A DNA stretch of 55,833 bases. Source: Bacteroidota bacterium (lineage in GTDB: Bacteria > Bacteroidota > Bacteroidia > AKYH767-A > 2013-40CM-41-45). Within the stretch, counting starts at the first letter, position 1, and each line of letters opens with the position of its first letter. This document shows, in pieces, positions 42,885 to 51,478 of the stretch. The stretch spans positions 1 through 55,833 of the forward strand of contig JAPLDB010000070.1 of the NCBI GenBank assembly GCA_026391975.1, in the 5' to 3' direction. The notes under the pieces were generated by a model. It was not told where the DNA came from. It saw nothing but the letters and a program-made list of their open reading frames with translations, and made no database searches. The position numbers and the translations under genes are program-made.

Positions 42885-44542
42885 AACTACCATACATCAT
42901 TATTGTTGATGACGACAGGCAGGTACTCGGTGCCATTCAACGCGACATCCGGAATAAATACAGAGAAGAATATCGAATTGCAGCAACCGAGTCTGCACTT
43001 GAAGCCCTTGATCTCATCAAAGAACTGAAGTTGAAAAATGAAGCGGTAGCTCTTTTTATCTCCGACCAGAAAATGCCGGAGATGGAAGGTGTAGCCTTTC
43101 TTGAAATTGCAAAGCAAACGTATGAAGATGCCGGAATGATATTACTCACCGCCTATTCAGACATTGACGCAGCCATCAAAGCAATCAACACAGTAAAGCT
43201 TGATCACTATTTGCTAAAGCCGTGGAATCCTCCGGAAGAAAAATTATATCCCATTGTAGATGACCTGCTTGAAGAGTGGCATTCGCTTTACAAGCCCGAC
43301 CATGAGGGTATTCGCATTATCGGTTTTCAATGGAGCCCGAAGTCGCACAAGCTTAAAGAATTTCTCTCAGGCAACTTGGTGCCGTTTTTATGGATGGATG
43401 TTGAGCATAATCCTGATGCAGAAAAATACCTCACCAGTGCCAATGTTACACATGCATCGTTGCCGCTTGTAGTTTTGAAAGATGGATCATTTCTTACTGA
43501 TCCTGAACTACCGGATCTCGCTGCGGGAATAGGTCTGAAACAAAAAGCCACGGAGGCAATGTATGACGTCCTCATTATCGGTGCAGGCCCTGCCGGACTG
43601 GCAGCATCAGTATATGGTTCATGTGAAGGATTGAAAACACTGCTGATTGAAAAAAGCAATCCCGGCGGACAAGCGAGCAGCAGTGCGCGCATTGAAAACT
43701 ACCTGGGATTTCCGAATGGCTTATCAGGAGCAGAACTTACCCGAAGGGCCATTGCACAAACAGTACGCTTCGGAACGGAAATGCTTACGCCACAGGAAGT
43801 GAAAAAAATCAATGTGAAAGACGGTTATAAAATTGTGGTAATGGCTGACGGCTCTGTGATCCACACAAAAGCGATTGTGATTTCTACCGGCGTTGCCTAC
43901 GCAAAGCTTGAAGTTGAAGGGATCGAAAAATTTACCGGTGCCGGCGTGTATTATGGTTCTGCTGCCATTGAAGCGCACGCTTGTCGCGACGGTGTTATTT
44001 ATTTAGTCGGCGGGGGAAATTCTGCATGCCAGGCAGCAATGCACCTTTGCAATTTTGCAAAAGAGGTTAACATATTGATCAGGCGCGACGAACTGAAGCA
44101 CGTTGCTGCCAATTACCTCGTAGAGAACATCAGCAAGGTCCCCAACATTCATGTACTTGCAAACACTGAAGTAACTGCTGTACATGGAGCAGAAGTGCTT
44201 GAACAAATCACATTAAAAAATTCCAAAACAGGAGAAGAAAAAACCGTTCCTGCAAAAGCACTGTTTGTTTATATCGGTTCCCGCCCGGGAACATCATGGC
44301 TCAATGATTTATTGTTGAAGGATGAGCGGGGATTCATCATCACAGGCAGAGAGCTCATTGATCAAAAAAACTTTCACTCCCAATGGAAACTGAAACGTGA
44401 GCCTTTCTTGCCTGAATCGATCGTTCCCGGAATTTTTGCATCGGGTGACGTGCGCTCGGGTGCAATGACGGGAATATCCTCAGCAGTTGGTGAAGGGGCA
44501 ATGGCAATACGGTTTGTGAGGAAGTACCTGCAGGAGAACTAG
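42881..44542 (+). CDS. Response regulator fused to a thioredoxin-reductase-like flavoprotein without CxxC
   Basis: The protein has 553 aa in three parts. Residues 1-130 are a receiver domain with the acidic pocket D10-D12, phospho-acceptor D62 ('LFISDQKMPEMEG'), T90 and K113. Residues about 140-222 look like a glutaredoxin-type fold ('LVPFLWMDVEHNPDAEKYL', 'LPLVVLKDGSFLTDPELPDL') with no Cys pair (WSPKS at the usual site). Residues 228-553 are a thioredoxin-reductase fold: FAD site GAGPAG 234-239, NAD(P) site 'IYLVGGGNSACQAAM' and 'GIFASGDVRSGAMTG'. The redox CATC of true reductases is replaced by GSAA (359-362). Phosphorylation by the overlapping kinase gene may control the flavin unit, or the flavin may sense NADPH. 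Enzyme activity is unknown. Confidence 0.93.
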   Translation: MKLPYIIIVDDDRQVLGAIQRDIRNKYREEYRIAATESALEALDLIKELKLKNEAVALFISDQKMPEMEGVAFLEIAKQTYEDAGMILLTAYSDIDAAIKAINTVKLDHYLLKPWNPPEEKLYPIVDDLLEEWHSLYKPDHEGIRIIGFQWSPKSHKLKEFLSGNLVPFLWMDVEHNPDAEKYLTSANVTHASLPLVVLKDGSFLTDPELPDLAAGIGLKQKATEAMYDVLIIGAGPAGLAASVYGSCEGLKTLLIEKSNPGGQASSSARIENYLGFPNGLSGAELTRRAIAQTVRFGTEMLTPQEVKKINVKDGYKIVVMADGSVIHTKAIVISTGVAYAKLEVEGIEKFTGAGVYYGSAAIEAHACRDGVIYLVGGGNSACQAAMHLCNFAKEVNILIRRDELKHVAANYLVENISKVPNIHVLANTEVTAVHGAEVLEQITLKNSKTGEEKTVPAKALFVYIGSRPGTSWLNDLLLKDERGFIITGRELIDQKNFHSQWKLKREPFLPESIVPGIFASGDVRSGAMTGISSAVGEGAMAIRFVRKYLQEN

Positions 44543-44582
44543 CAATGTAAAATGTAAAAAGTAATATGTAGTTGTTGCACTC

Positions 44583-44601
44583 GTACTTTTTATTAAAGTA
44601 C
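44583..44601. terminator. Bidirectional terminator between convergent genes
   Basis: GTACTTT-ttatt-AAAGTAC is a perfect 7-bp stem. It is nested in a wider inverted repeat of TGTAAA / TTTACA words (44544-44570 against 44623-44650). It serves the ends of the reductase fusion and of the reverse-strand flavoprotein. Confidence 0.6.
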
Positions 44602-44643
44602 TGATGCTAAAACTTACATCTTACATAATACATATTACATATT

Positions 44644-45879
44644 TTACATTCCGTTAATCTCAATCACCTTCGCCAGCGCTTTCAACGCCGTATCATGTTT
44701 TTTCACAAAGGGATTATTCAGATCCCACACATAACCCGCAAGCACGGAACAGATCTGGCTTTTGAAACCTTGATTGATGTCGCGTGCGAAAAAGATGTCG
44801 TGTAAAGTGCCGTCATACCATCCTGAAACATAGCTGCGAAAAGTATTGATGCCCTGCATCATGTGTGCAGTGTATTCTTTGTTCCAGTCAATGGTTGAAT
44901 CATTGCGCAGATGACGCGCAACCAATTTTGCTGCCGTATGTCCGCTCTCCATGGCGAATGTAACTCCCGAAGAAAAAACCGGATCAAGAAATTCAGTTGC
45001 ATTTCCGGTGAGCACAAATCCGTCACCGTATAATTTTTTGGTGGTGATCGCATAACCCGTAATCACCGTTGGCTGAAGAATGATTTCAGCATCACGAAAA
45101 CGATCAGCAGTATTCGCATCAGCGGAAATCATTGCTCGGTACGATTTTTCATCTGTGCCATTGAATTGCTCAAAAAATTCAGGTGTGCCCACGAATCCTA
45201 CAGATGTAATTCCATTACTGAAAGGGATAATCCATATCCACACGTCCTGCCTGTGTACCACAACAGTGATGCGGTTTCCGTCAATGCCTTCCGGACGTTT
45301 TAAATCTTTGATATGTGCAAAGAATGCCTTGCGCGTTGGAAATCCGCTCGGCTCATCCAGGTTAAACATGCGCGGTATCACGCGGCCATATCCGCTGGCA
45401 TCCACAATAAACTTTGCTTCGATTTCTTTTTTCGATCCGTCGGCGTGTTCAACAGTTGTTACTGAATGATCATTGTGAAATTTGATGTCGGTAACACCTG
45501 TGCGGTAATCGATCGGAACACCTTTTTTCTCAACAGTATCTGCAAGTGTTTTATCAAACTGCGCCCGCGGTACTTGCCAGGTCCAGTTCCATCCTTTGGT
45601 AAACTGATCTGCAAAATTGAAATCACAGATCTCATCCCCACGTACAAACTTGGCTCCGAATTTTTCCTGGAAGCCCTGGGCTTTCACAGCATCGAGTAAT
45701 CCAGCTGCTTCCAGATGATCCATGCATCGCGGCAGTAAACTTTCTCCGATCACAAAACGTGGGAACTGTTGCTTCTCCACCATTCGAATATTGAATCCCT
45801 CCTTCTTTAATATAGAAGCGGCAATGGTTCCGGCCGGACCGGCACCGATTACGAGTACATCAGTCTTTTCTTTAATCAT
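44644..45879 (-). CDS. FAD-dependent oxidoreductase, tryptophan-halogenase-like
   Basis: The protein has 411 aa. The N-terminal FAD fold is 'TDVLVIGAGPAGTIAASILK' (GxGxxG) with 'MVEKQQFPRFVIGESLLPRC' and 'IVDASGYGRVIPRMF'. The sequence 'DVWIWIIPFSNGITSVGFVG' contains WIWIIP, a match to the WxWxIP motif of flavin-dependent halogenases, and 'LDPVFSSGVTFAMESGHTAA' closes the FAD site. Such proteins occur in Bacteroidota pigment (flexirubin/dialkylresorcinol) clusters and as geranylgeranyl-reductase-like enzymes. Here it stands alone, so halogenation, hydroxylation or reduction cannot be chosen. It would need a flavin reductase partner if it is a halogenase. Confidence 0.85.
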   Translation of the reverse strand: MIKEKTDVLVIGAGPAGTIAASILKKEGFNIRMVEKQQFPRFVIGESLLPRCMDHLEAAGLLDAVKAQGFQEKFGAKFVRGDEICDFNFADQFTKGWNWTWQVPRAQFDKTLADTVEKKGVPIDYRTGVTDIKFHNDHSVTTVEHADGSKKEIEAKFIVDASGYGRVIPRMFNLDEPSGFPTRKAFFAHIKDLKRPEGIDGNRITVVVHRQDVWIWIIPFSNGITSVGFVGTPEFFEQFNGTDEKSYRAMISADANTADRFRDAEIILQPTVITGYAITTKKLYGDGFVLTGNATEFLDPVFSSGVTFAMESGHTAAKLVARHLRNDSTIDWNKEYTAHMMQGINTFRSYVSGWYDGTLHDIFFARDINQGFKSQICSVLAGYVWDLNNPFVKKHDTALKALAKVIEINGM

Positions 45880-46081
45880 GGTTCTTTACCCCGTCGAATA
45901 GCGAATTCGCAAAGGCGAGACGAATGTACGAATTACGAAAGTAGAAAATTCAATCAGGCAAGATGGAGTGTTTGCACTTTTTAAAATGCTATCATTTTCA
46001 GCGTACCCAGCTGGCTGATCCTTTGCGCCCGGTTCCGAGGTGTCGCATCCACATCTGCCTAATTCTCTGATTTGGCTGCAT

Positions 46082-46145
46082 TGTCCCGGAGGGACATTAT
46101 ATTGGTAGGACCAAAGCGCTTAGTGAAGCCAAGTCCCATAGGGAC
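46082..46145. repeat. Paired GTCCC-n-GGGAC palindromes
   Basis: TGTCCCGGAGGGACA (46082-46096) and GTCCCATAGGGAC (46133-46145) are two short hairpins with related stems. The surrounding 'ATTATATTGGTAGGACC' and 'GACATATTTAAAAGG' resemble a dispersed REP-like family of Bacteroidota (recalled, not searched). The rest of the 45880-46284 spacer holds CGAAT words near 45900 and nothing else recognised. Confidence 0.5.
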
Positions 46146-46284
46146 GACATATTTAAAAGGATTGAATAGATATTGATTTATTGCCCCTCAGTGAATGCCC
46201 GCGTTGTGAATTAATTTATAGTTGAAGCGAAAGTGATGCGTCGGGAGATTTCGCCGACTTCGTTATAAAGACTGCTTCACAAAA

Positions 46285-46665
46285 TTATTTCGCGTGACCA
46301 CGGGCAATATTCGGACTTTCCGGGTTTACGCTCAGTTTGAGCAATTTTGGAAGTACGACCAGATCCATATCCTCCATTGGAACAGCGCCAAGCAAAACTT
46401 CATTTCCCATAATCAAAGCACCAACAAAACAATTCCTGTTTTCAAAAGTGATGCGCACAGGACCTGCATATGGTACAGTGTGTGAACTTCCATCTGCTGT
46501 TGTAGCTTCACGCGTTTCAAGAATCGTAAGCTGAAGCTGTGTTGCAATGTGTTCAGGGATCACGAGATATGTTGATCCGCTGTCAGCAAGGCATTTTACA
46601 GTAATGGGTTGTAATTCCTTCCTGACCGGATTTGATAATTTTATTTCGGAGTATACAAGGCCCAT
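46285..46665 (-). CDS. Retropepsin-like aspartyl protease-fold protein
   Basis: The protein has 126 aa from MGLVYSEIKLSNPVRKELQP. The single-domain clan AA signature is D28-S-G-S in 'VKCLADSGSTYLVIPEHIAT', followed by 'ALIMGNEVLLGAVPMEDMDL' (flap and psi-loop hydrophobic-Gly pattern). It would work as a homodimer. There is no signal peptide. The start at 46665 is preferred to the frame start at 46683 because the promoter box at 46681-46688 overlaps the latter. Its cellular role is unknown. Confidence 0.85.
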   Translation of the reverse strand: MGLVYSEIKLSNPVRKELQPITVKCLADSGSTYLVIPEHIATQLQLTILETREATTADGSSHTVPYAGPVRITFENRNCFVGALIMGNEVLLGAVPMEDMDLVVLPKLLKLSVNPESPNIARGHAK

Positions 46666-46680
46666 GATTATTTCTTTTTG

Positions 46681-46688
46681 CAAAGATA
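46681..46688 (-). promoter_or_regulatory. -7 box (TATCTTTG) of the aspartyl protease gene
   Basis: Exact TAnnTTTG on the reverse strand, 15 bases before the chosen ATG. The -33 box is not clear. Confidence 0.5.
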
Positions 46689-46761
46689 AAGTAAATCCAA
46701 GGGAAAAGATTTAATGTTAATGCAATAAAATAGAATAAATTTAAGTGCATTAAATCACATT

Positions 46762-48129
46762 CTACAATCCATATTGGCTGATCAAATAGATCATCGCTGC
46801 CATAGACGCCGCGCCCAGCTCCAGCTCCCGCCGGTTCACTTTGTCGAAGGTATCGCTTGCTGCATGGTGAAGATCAAAGTAGCGTTGGGAGTCAACAGAC
46901 AATCCAAACCCAGGAACACCCTTGTCTGTTATTGGTGAAATGTCAGCGCCGTCACCGTCACCATCCCAGCTCCACAGACCATAAGGGAGTAATAAACTTT
47001 TCCACTGCAATACTTTTTCGCGCTGCTCTTTTTTCATATTCAGTCCGAAGCCATGCGGAGTAAATCCACCTGCATCGCTTTCCATCGCTGCAATGTGTTT
47101 TTCTTTTTTTCGTTCCGCTTCCGCACCATATTTCTTTCCGCCCTTTAATCCATTCTCTTCATTCATGAATGCGATGGCACGTATTGTGCGTTTGGGTTTC
47201 ACGCCTGTTGTTTTGAAAAGCCGCAACACTTCAATGCTTTGTGCAACTCCGGTACCGTCATCAGTAGCGCCTTTTCCTGTTTCCCACGAATCAAGGTGTC
47301 CGCCCACATCAATGATTTCTTCAGGATGCTCGCTTCCTTTGATCTCTCCAATTACATTATAAGATAAAACACTATCCATCATTTTACAACTTTGCTTCAG
47401 GTAGAACCTTGCTTCGGGGTTTGTTTTTAATATCTGGCTGATTACCTCAGCGCCATTGGTACTGACGGCAGCCGCCGGAATTTTCGGAAGTGAGTCATTG
47501 TATCCCATCGCTCCTGTATGCGGAAAATCATCCTGGTTGATCGCCATGCTGCGCACAATAGAAGCAACAGCTCCGTATCGTGCCGCTTCACTGGCTCCTG
47601 CCCACCGGTATTTACCCGCCTCGCTATATGCATCGAAGGTATTGATGAACGTCTGGTCAAAAGGATGATTATAAAAAACAATTTTTCCTTTGATCTTTTC
47701 CGTACCCAGCTTCTTCAGCTCATCAAAAGACTTCACCTCAATGAGCGGTGCAGAAACACCCCAGTCGGGCGTGCCGATGCTCATGCCCAGCGCACATACA
47801 GGAACTTCTTTCATGCCTTTTCCATCCTGTACCATTCCTTTTTCTTTTTCACCGCGCACCCAGTGCGGAACCCATACTTCCTGCAGCCACACGGTATCAG
47901 CGCCGGCATCGATCATGGCCTGCTTCGCCCATTCAACAGCGCGTGCAGCTTCCGGTGATCCGGCAAGTCGCCCGCCGATGGTATTCACAAGCTTGTCAAG
48001 GTTTTTATACGCCACGCTGTTGGTTAGCGCTTCGTTAAAAAACTTTTTAATGGTAACGGAATCCGTTTGCTGTGCGTTGCTGTGCACAGTGAAAATGACA
48101 AGGAAAGAAAAAAGCAGGATTTTTCTCAT
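46762..48129 (-). CDS. Secreted M28-family metallopeptidase (Zn aminopeptidase/carboxypeptidase type)
   Basis: The protein has 455 aa from MRKILLFSFLVIFTVHSNAQ, a clean signal peptide; an upstream in-frame ATG at 48147 adds six residues. A PA-like insert lies at about 130-240. The M28 catalytic domain has 'EIIDVGGHLDSWETGKGATD' and 'DGTGVAQSIEVLRLF' (His and bridging Asp), 'TIRAIAFMNEENGLKGGKKY' (catalytic Glu-Glu), 'AAMESDAGGFTPHGFGL' (Asp) and 'DLHHAASDTFDKVNRRELEL' (final His). It should degrade peptides in the periplasm or outside the cell. Confidence 0.93.
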   Translation of the reverse strand: MRKILLFSFLVIFTVHSNAQQTDSVTIKKFFNEALTNSVAYKNLDKLVNTIGGRLAGSPEAARAVEWAKQAMIDAGADTVWLQEVWVPHWVRGEKEKGMVQDGKGMKEVPVCALGMSIGTPDWGVSAPLIEVKSFDELKKLGTEKIKGKIVFYNHPFDQTFINTFDAYSEAGKYRWAGASEAARYGAVASIVRSMAINQDDFPHTGAMGYNDSLPKIPAAAVSTNGAEVISQILKTNPEARFYLKQSCKMMDSVLSYNVIGEIKGSEHPEEIIDVGGHLDSWETGKGATDDGTGVAQSIEVLRLFKTTGVKPKRTIRAIAFMNEENGLKGGKKYGAEAERKKEKHIAAMESDAGGFTPHGFGLNMKKEQREKVLQWKSLLLPYGLWSWDGDGDGADISPITDKGVPGFGLSVDSQRYFDLHHAASDTFDKVNRRELELGAASMAAMIYLISQYGL

Positions 48130-48392
48130 GGAAGAATTTTTTTCCAAAGAAACGAAATATTCATGAGGACTGGCTGTAAGTTGTAGTTAATGTACCCATT
48201 GCCGGGTATTAAACTCCATTTCGAAATTCAAAATAATTATCTCAAATTTACCGGATGACCATTGGCCTCAAACCAGTTTCACAGAATCTCTGATATACTC
48301 TACTCATCGGCATCTGGAGGTTTAGTTGGAGGTTGATTTAATAGTCAATAGAGAATACAGGTATTGAATTTTTTACTAGTGAATAAAAGCAA

Positions 48393-48897
48393 ATGAAGAA
48401 AATTGATTACGGAATTGATGCACCACATGTAATAAGGAACCTTTTTATTTTTAGCGTTGCCGGGTTTTTTGCGGCGGTTTTTTTTCCAATGATTAAAATT
48501 GGACAGGTCAACATACATTTCTCCGGTTTTATATGGATGGGTGTTTCATGCGGACTCATGGCCTTATGGATGTTGCTTTATTCGGTATATGGAAAACTTA
48601 AACACCGGGATCGGATTTTAGACCTGGTTGACTGGAAAGGAAATGAAATGGTATTGGATATTGGAACAGGAAGAGGATTGTTGGCTATTGGTGCTGCCTG
48701 CTCAAGACAGAAAAAAGGCCTGTCAGGAAATAGGTAGGGTCCTTAAAAATGGAGGCATTGGAATTATTTCTGATTTTAAGCACATGAATGAATATAGAAC
48801 GAATTTCCTTGCTTTGGGGTTGAAAACAGAAATGTTGCCGGCATCATTTTTTACCACATTTCCTCCACTGGCTATTTTGAAGATTTATAAAGTTTGA
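48393..48897 (+). pseudogene. SAM-dependent methyltransferase with internal deletion
   Basis: The 5' frame encodes 'IDYGIDAPHVIRNLFIFSVA', two membrane segments, 'DRILDLVDWKGNEMVLDIGT' and the SAM glycine loop DIGTGRGLLAIGAA. It then shifts into a short unrelated end (stop at 48737). The 3' end of the same kind of enzyme continues in another frame: 'DRKKACQEIGRVLKNGGIGI', 'ISDFKHMNEYRTNFLALGL', ending at 48897. The segment between, which normally holds the acidic SAM-binding strand and the substrate region (about 70-80 residues), is missing at the junction near 48700. Not expected to be active. Confidence 0.8.
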
Positions 48898-48913
48898 ACT
48901 GGAATTGTACTGA

Positions 48914-50941
48914 ATGAAAAAATTGCTGTATGCTATCTTGTTTCTTTTTTCTGTTTTGACTTTTTGTAAGGTTGAAGCGAAAGAAAAATACCTGCTGACG
49001 AGAGACAGCCTGAATGATAATTCCAACTTCATTCCTAAAAACTGGTTGTTCAGCAATGGCGATGATTCGTGTATGGCTTCGTTAACATATAACGACAGTC
49101 AATGGAAAGAGGAAAGGACATCGCTTATCTTTTCCGATACTTCAAAACCGGCTTTTAATGGAATTGGCTGGTTCCGCTTGCATTTTATTTCTGATACTAC
49201 TGTTGCAGGTAAGCCGCTTGCCATGACAGTGACCCATTACGGTGCGTCGGAGATATACATCGATGGCAAACAGATAAAAAAATTCGGGACGATAAACGGG
49301 CCCGACAGTTCTGAATATTATGACCCGCGGGAGGTTCCATTTATCTTTTCAATAGCAGAAGCCGGAGAACATGTTCTTGCTGTGCGCTATGCGAATTACG
49401 AAGCAGAAAAGAATTTTAAAACATTTGGACGTGCGAAGGCGGGATTTGAAATGATGATTGGAATGCCTGATGATTTTATTTCTCAGAAAAACCAGCGAAG
49501 CCTTGCGCTTACTTTCCTTCTTGTTCTACTGGGAGGAATATTCCTCGCATTATGCTTCATCCATCTTTTCCTTTTTTTCTATCATCGGTCCGACCAGTCA
49601 AATCTTTTCTTCAGCATTTTTATGTTCTGCATTGGCGTCCTGTTTATTATTGGCTTCATCACTTATGCCAGCACCTCGCCATCATTTTCAATGAAGTCCA
49701 TTTTCATTGTAAACCCACTTGTTGTTATTGCCTGCATTTCACTTTCAGGATTCATAAAGGAACTGTTCCTCAAAAGCAGCTGGCGCTTCAACGTCATCAT
49801 TTTAATTGGTGTAGTTTCTTTCCTGATGCATATCTTCGGGATTTCTGAATATGCTTATGTAACAGTCGGACTGATTATTACCGTATCGTTTGAAGCCGTT
49901 TTTACGGTCATCTTCGGAATGATTAAGCGGGTCAAAGGGGCGCGCATCATTGGGACCGGAATACTTTTCTTTACACTATTCATACTTACGCTTTTCGCCA
50001 TCGCATTAATAAATGAGGGTAAGTTTGACGTTGACGACAGTACTACAAGCGGACAAATCTGGGAGTTCTTGCTGGCTCTTGCAGTCATCAGCATTCCTGT
50101 TTCGATGTCATTATACCAGGCCTGGCGTTTTGCCAGTATTAATAAAGACTTAGGACTTCAACTTGAACAGGTGCAAATGCTATCTCTTAAAACACTTGCA
50201 CAGGAAAAAGAGAAGAAAAAAATTCTTGAAGCACAAAAGGAAACACTTGAAGAAGAAGTTCTTTTGAGAACAGAGGAGTTGCGGACTGAAAAGAAAAAAT
50301 CGGATGACTTGCTTTTCAATATTCTTCCGATGGAGGTTGCCAATGAGCTTAAGGAAAAAGGGAGTGCTGACGCAAAGCAGTTTGAAGATGTAACGGTAAT
50401 GTTCACTGATTTCAAAGGATTCACACAGCTTTCTGAAAAACTTTCTCCGGCTGAACTGGTTACGGAAATTCATACATGTTTCAAGGCATTCGACGACATC
50501 ATTGGCCGGCATAACATTGAAAAGATCAAGACCATTGGGGATTCTTATATGTGTGCCGGCGGCTTACCTGTGAAAAACACAACCAATGCAGTTGACGTTG
50601 TAAGTGCTGCAATGGAAATTCAGGAATTCATGGATAAGCATTTGCTTCTAAGAAAAAGTGAAGGCAAGGAAATATTTGAAATAAGAATTGGAGTTCACAC
50701 AGGTTCTGTTGTTGCCGGAATTGTAGGGGTCAAGAAATTTGCTTACGATATCTGGGGCGACACAGTTAATATTGCATCAAGAATGGAATCATCCGGAGAA
50801 GCTGGAAAAGTAAACATCAGCGGGAGCACCTATGTATTGGTGAAAGATAAATTCAGTTGCACGCACAGGGGAAAAATTAACGCGAAGAATAAGGGAGAGA
50901 TTGATATGTACTTTGTTAACCGAAGCCTTGGCGAAGGTTAG
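48914..50941 (+). CDS. Membrane class III adenylate cyclase with 7TM module
   Basis: The protein has 675 aa. Signal peptide residues 1-22. Residues about 25-190 form a periplasmic beta-sandwich (galactose-binding/7TMR-DISM-like: 'IGWFRLHFISDTT', 'YIDGKQIKKFGTING'). Seven membrane helices span about 195-405, followed by a coiled coil of about 410-475. The cyclase domain has metal Asp499 ('MFTDFKGFTQLSEKL') and Asp543 (KTIGDSYMC), the adenine-selecting pair Lys539 and Asp612 ('AYDIWGDTVNIASRM') and a homodimer-type layout. It makes cAMP in response to an external or periplasmic cue. The last codons (FVNRSLGEG) come from the first unit of a 31-bp repeat array. Confidence 0.92.
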   Translation: MKKLLYAILFLFSVLTFCKVEAKEKYLLTRDSLNDNSNFIPKNWLFSNGDDSCMASLTYNDSQWKEERTSLIFSDTSKPAFNGIGWFRLHFISDTTVAGKPLAMTVTHYGASEIYIDGKQIKKFGTINGPDSSEYYDPREVPFIFSIAEAGEHVLAVRYANYEAEKNFKTFGRAKAGFEMMIGMPDDFISQKNQRSLALTFLLVLLGGIFLALCFIHLFLFFYHRSDQSNLFFSIFMFCIGVLFIIGFITYASTSPSFSMKSIFIVNPLVVIACISLSGFIKELFLKSSWRFNVIILIGVVSFLMHIFGISEYAYVTVGLIITVSFEAVFTVIFGMIKRVKGARIIGTGILFFTLFILTLFAIALINEGKFDVDDSTTSGQIWEFLLALAVISIPVSMSLYQAWRFASINKDLGLQLEQVQMLSLKTLAQEKEKKKILEAQKETLEEEVLLRTEELRTEKKKSDDLLFNILPMEVANELKEKGSADAKQFEDVTVMFTDFKGFTQLSEKLSPAELVTEIHTCFKAFDDIIGRHNIEKIKTIGDSYMCAGGLPVKNTTNAVDVVSAAMEIQEFMDKHLLLRKSEGKEIFEIRIGVHTGSVVAGIVGVKKFAYDIWGDTVNIASRMESSGEAGKVNISGSTYVLVKDKFSCTHRGKINAKNKGEIDMYFVNRSLGEG

Positions 50942-51066
50942 CTTTGTTAACCGAAGCCTTAGCGAAGGTTAGCTTTGTTAACCGAAGCATTGGCGAAGGT
51001 TAGCTTCGTTAACCGAAGCATTGGCGAAGGTGAAATTCCTTAACAGTAGCTTTAGCAGAGGTTAAT
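50912..51066. repeat. 31-bp tandem repeat array overlapping the cyclase stop codon
   Basis: Five head-to-tail 31-bp units start at 50912, 50943, 50974, 51005 and 51036. The first four are nearly identical (TTTGTTAACCGAAGCCTTGG then CGAAGGTTAGC) and the last is degenerate. Each can fold as TAACC-gaa-GCC-tt-GGC-gaa-GGTTA. There are no spacers between units, so this is not a CRISPR array. Confidence 0.92.
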
Positions 51067-51120
51067 ATTGGTTTAACTGCTTTTCAAAAATGTTTTGCAA
51101 AGAAAGATCAGCCTTTCCGG

Positions 51121-51478
51121 TCACTCAATAACGATTTTCTTTTTTGAAGTCATGTCACCACTTATGACTTCTGCAAGATAAACTCCTTTTGCAAAACCAG
51201 AAACATCCATCGTTGCAGTATTTTTTCCCGCAATAGATAAAACTATTTTTTCACTGCCGATCCGTCCGGCTACTTCTGAAATTCACAAAAGTGCGGGTTC
51301 GTTTTTCGCCGTGTAAAATGAAATCGTGATTTGATCTGTCGCAGGGCTCAGAAACCTGATTTGAAATGTCGACGATCTTTGTTAGCGTAAAAACTCCGTT
51401 CAGGTAGTTGTCAATATAATTTTGCGCGTTTGCTGAAAGGGAAAGGATGAAGCATTCCGTATGAAGGTTCTTATTCAT
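51121..51478 (-). pseudogene. Remnant of a small T9SS type A protein
   Basis: On the reverse strand a start at 51478 gives MNKNLHTECFILSLSANAQN, like the end of a signal peptide, followed by about 55 residues of unclear sequence and a stop near 51253. In another frame the DNA then encodes 'IGSEKIVLSIAGKNTATMDV', 'SGFAKGVYLAEVISGDMTSK' and KKIVIE, a typical type A sorting-domain end, with its stop at 51121. The fusion of gene start and gene end with a frame change indicates large internal deletion. No signal of expression. Confidence 0.65.

Noticed and set aside
42881-44542. Ordinary thioredoxin reductase (trxB)
   Set aside because: It has an N-terminal receiver domain and lacks the CxxC redox pair, so the trxB symbol would be misleading.
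50912-51066. CRISPR-like array
   Set aside because: The 31-bp units are head to tail with no unique spacers, and no cas gene is present.
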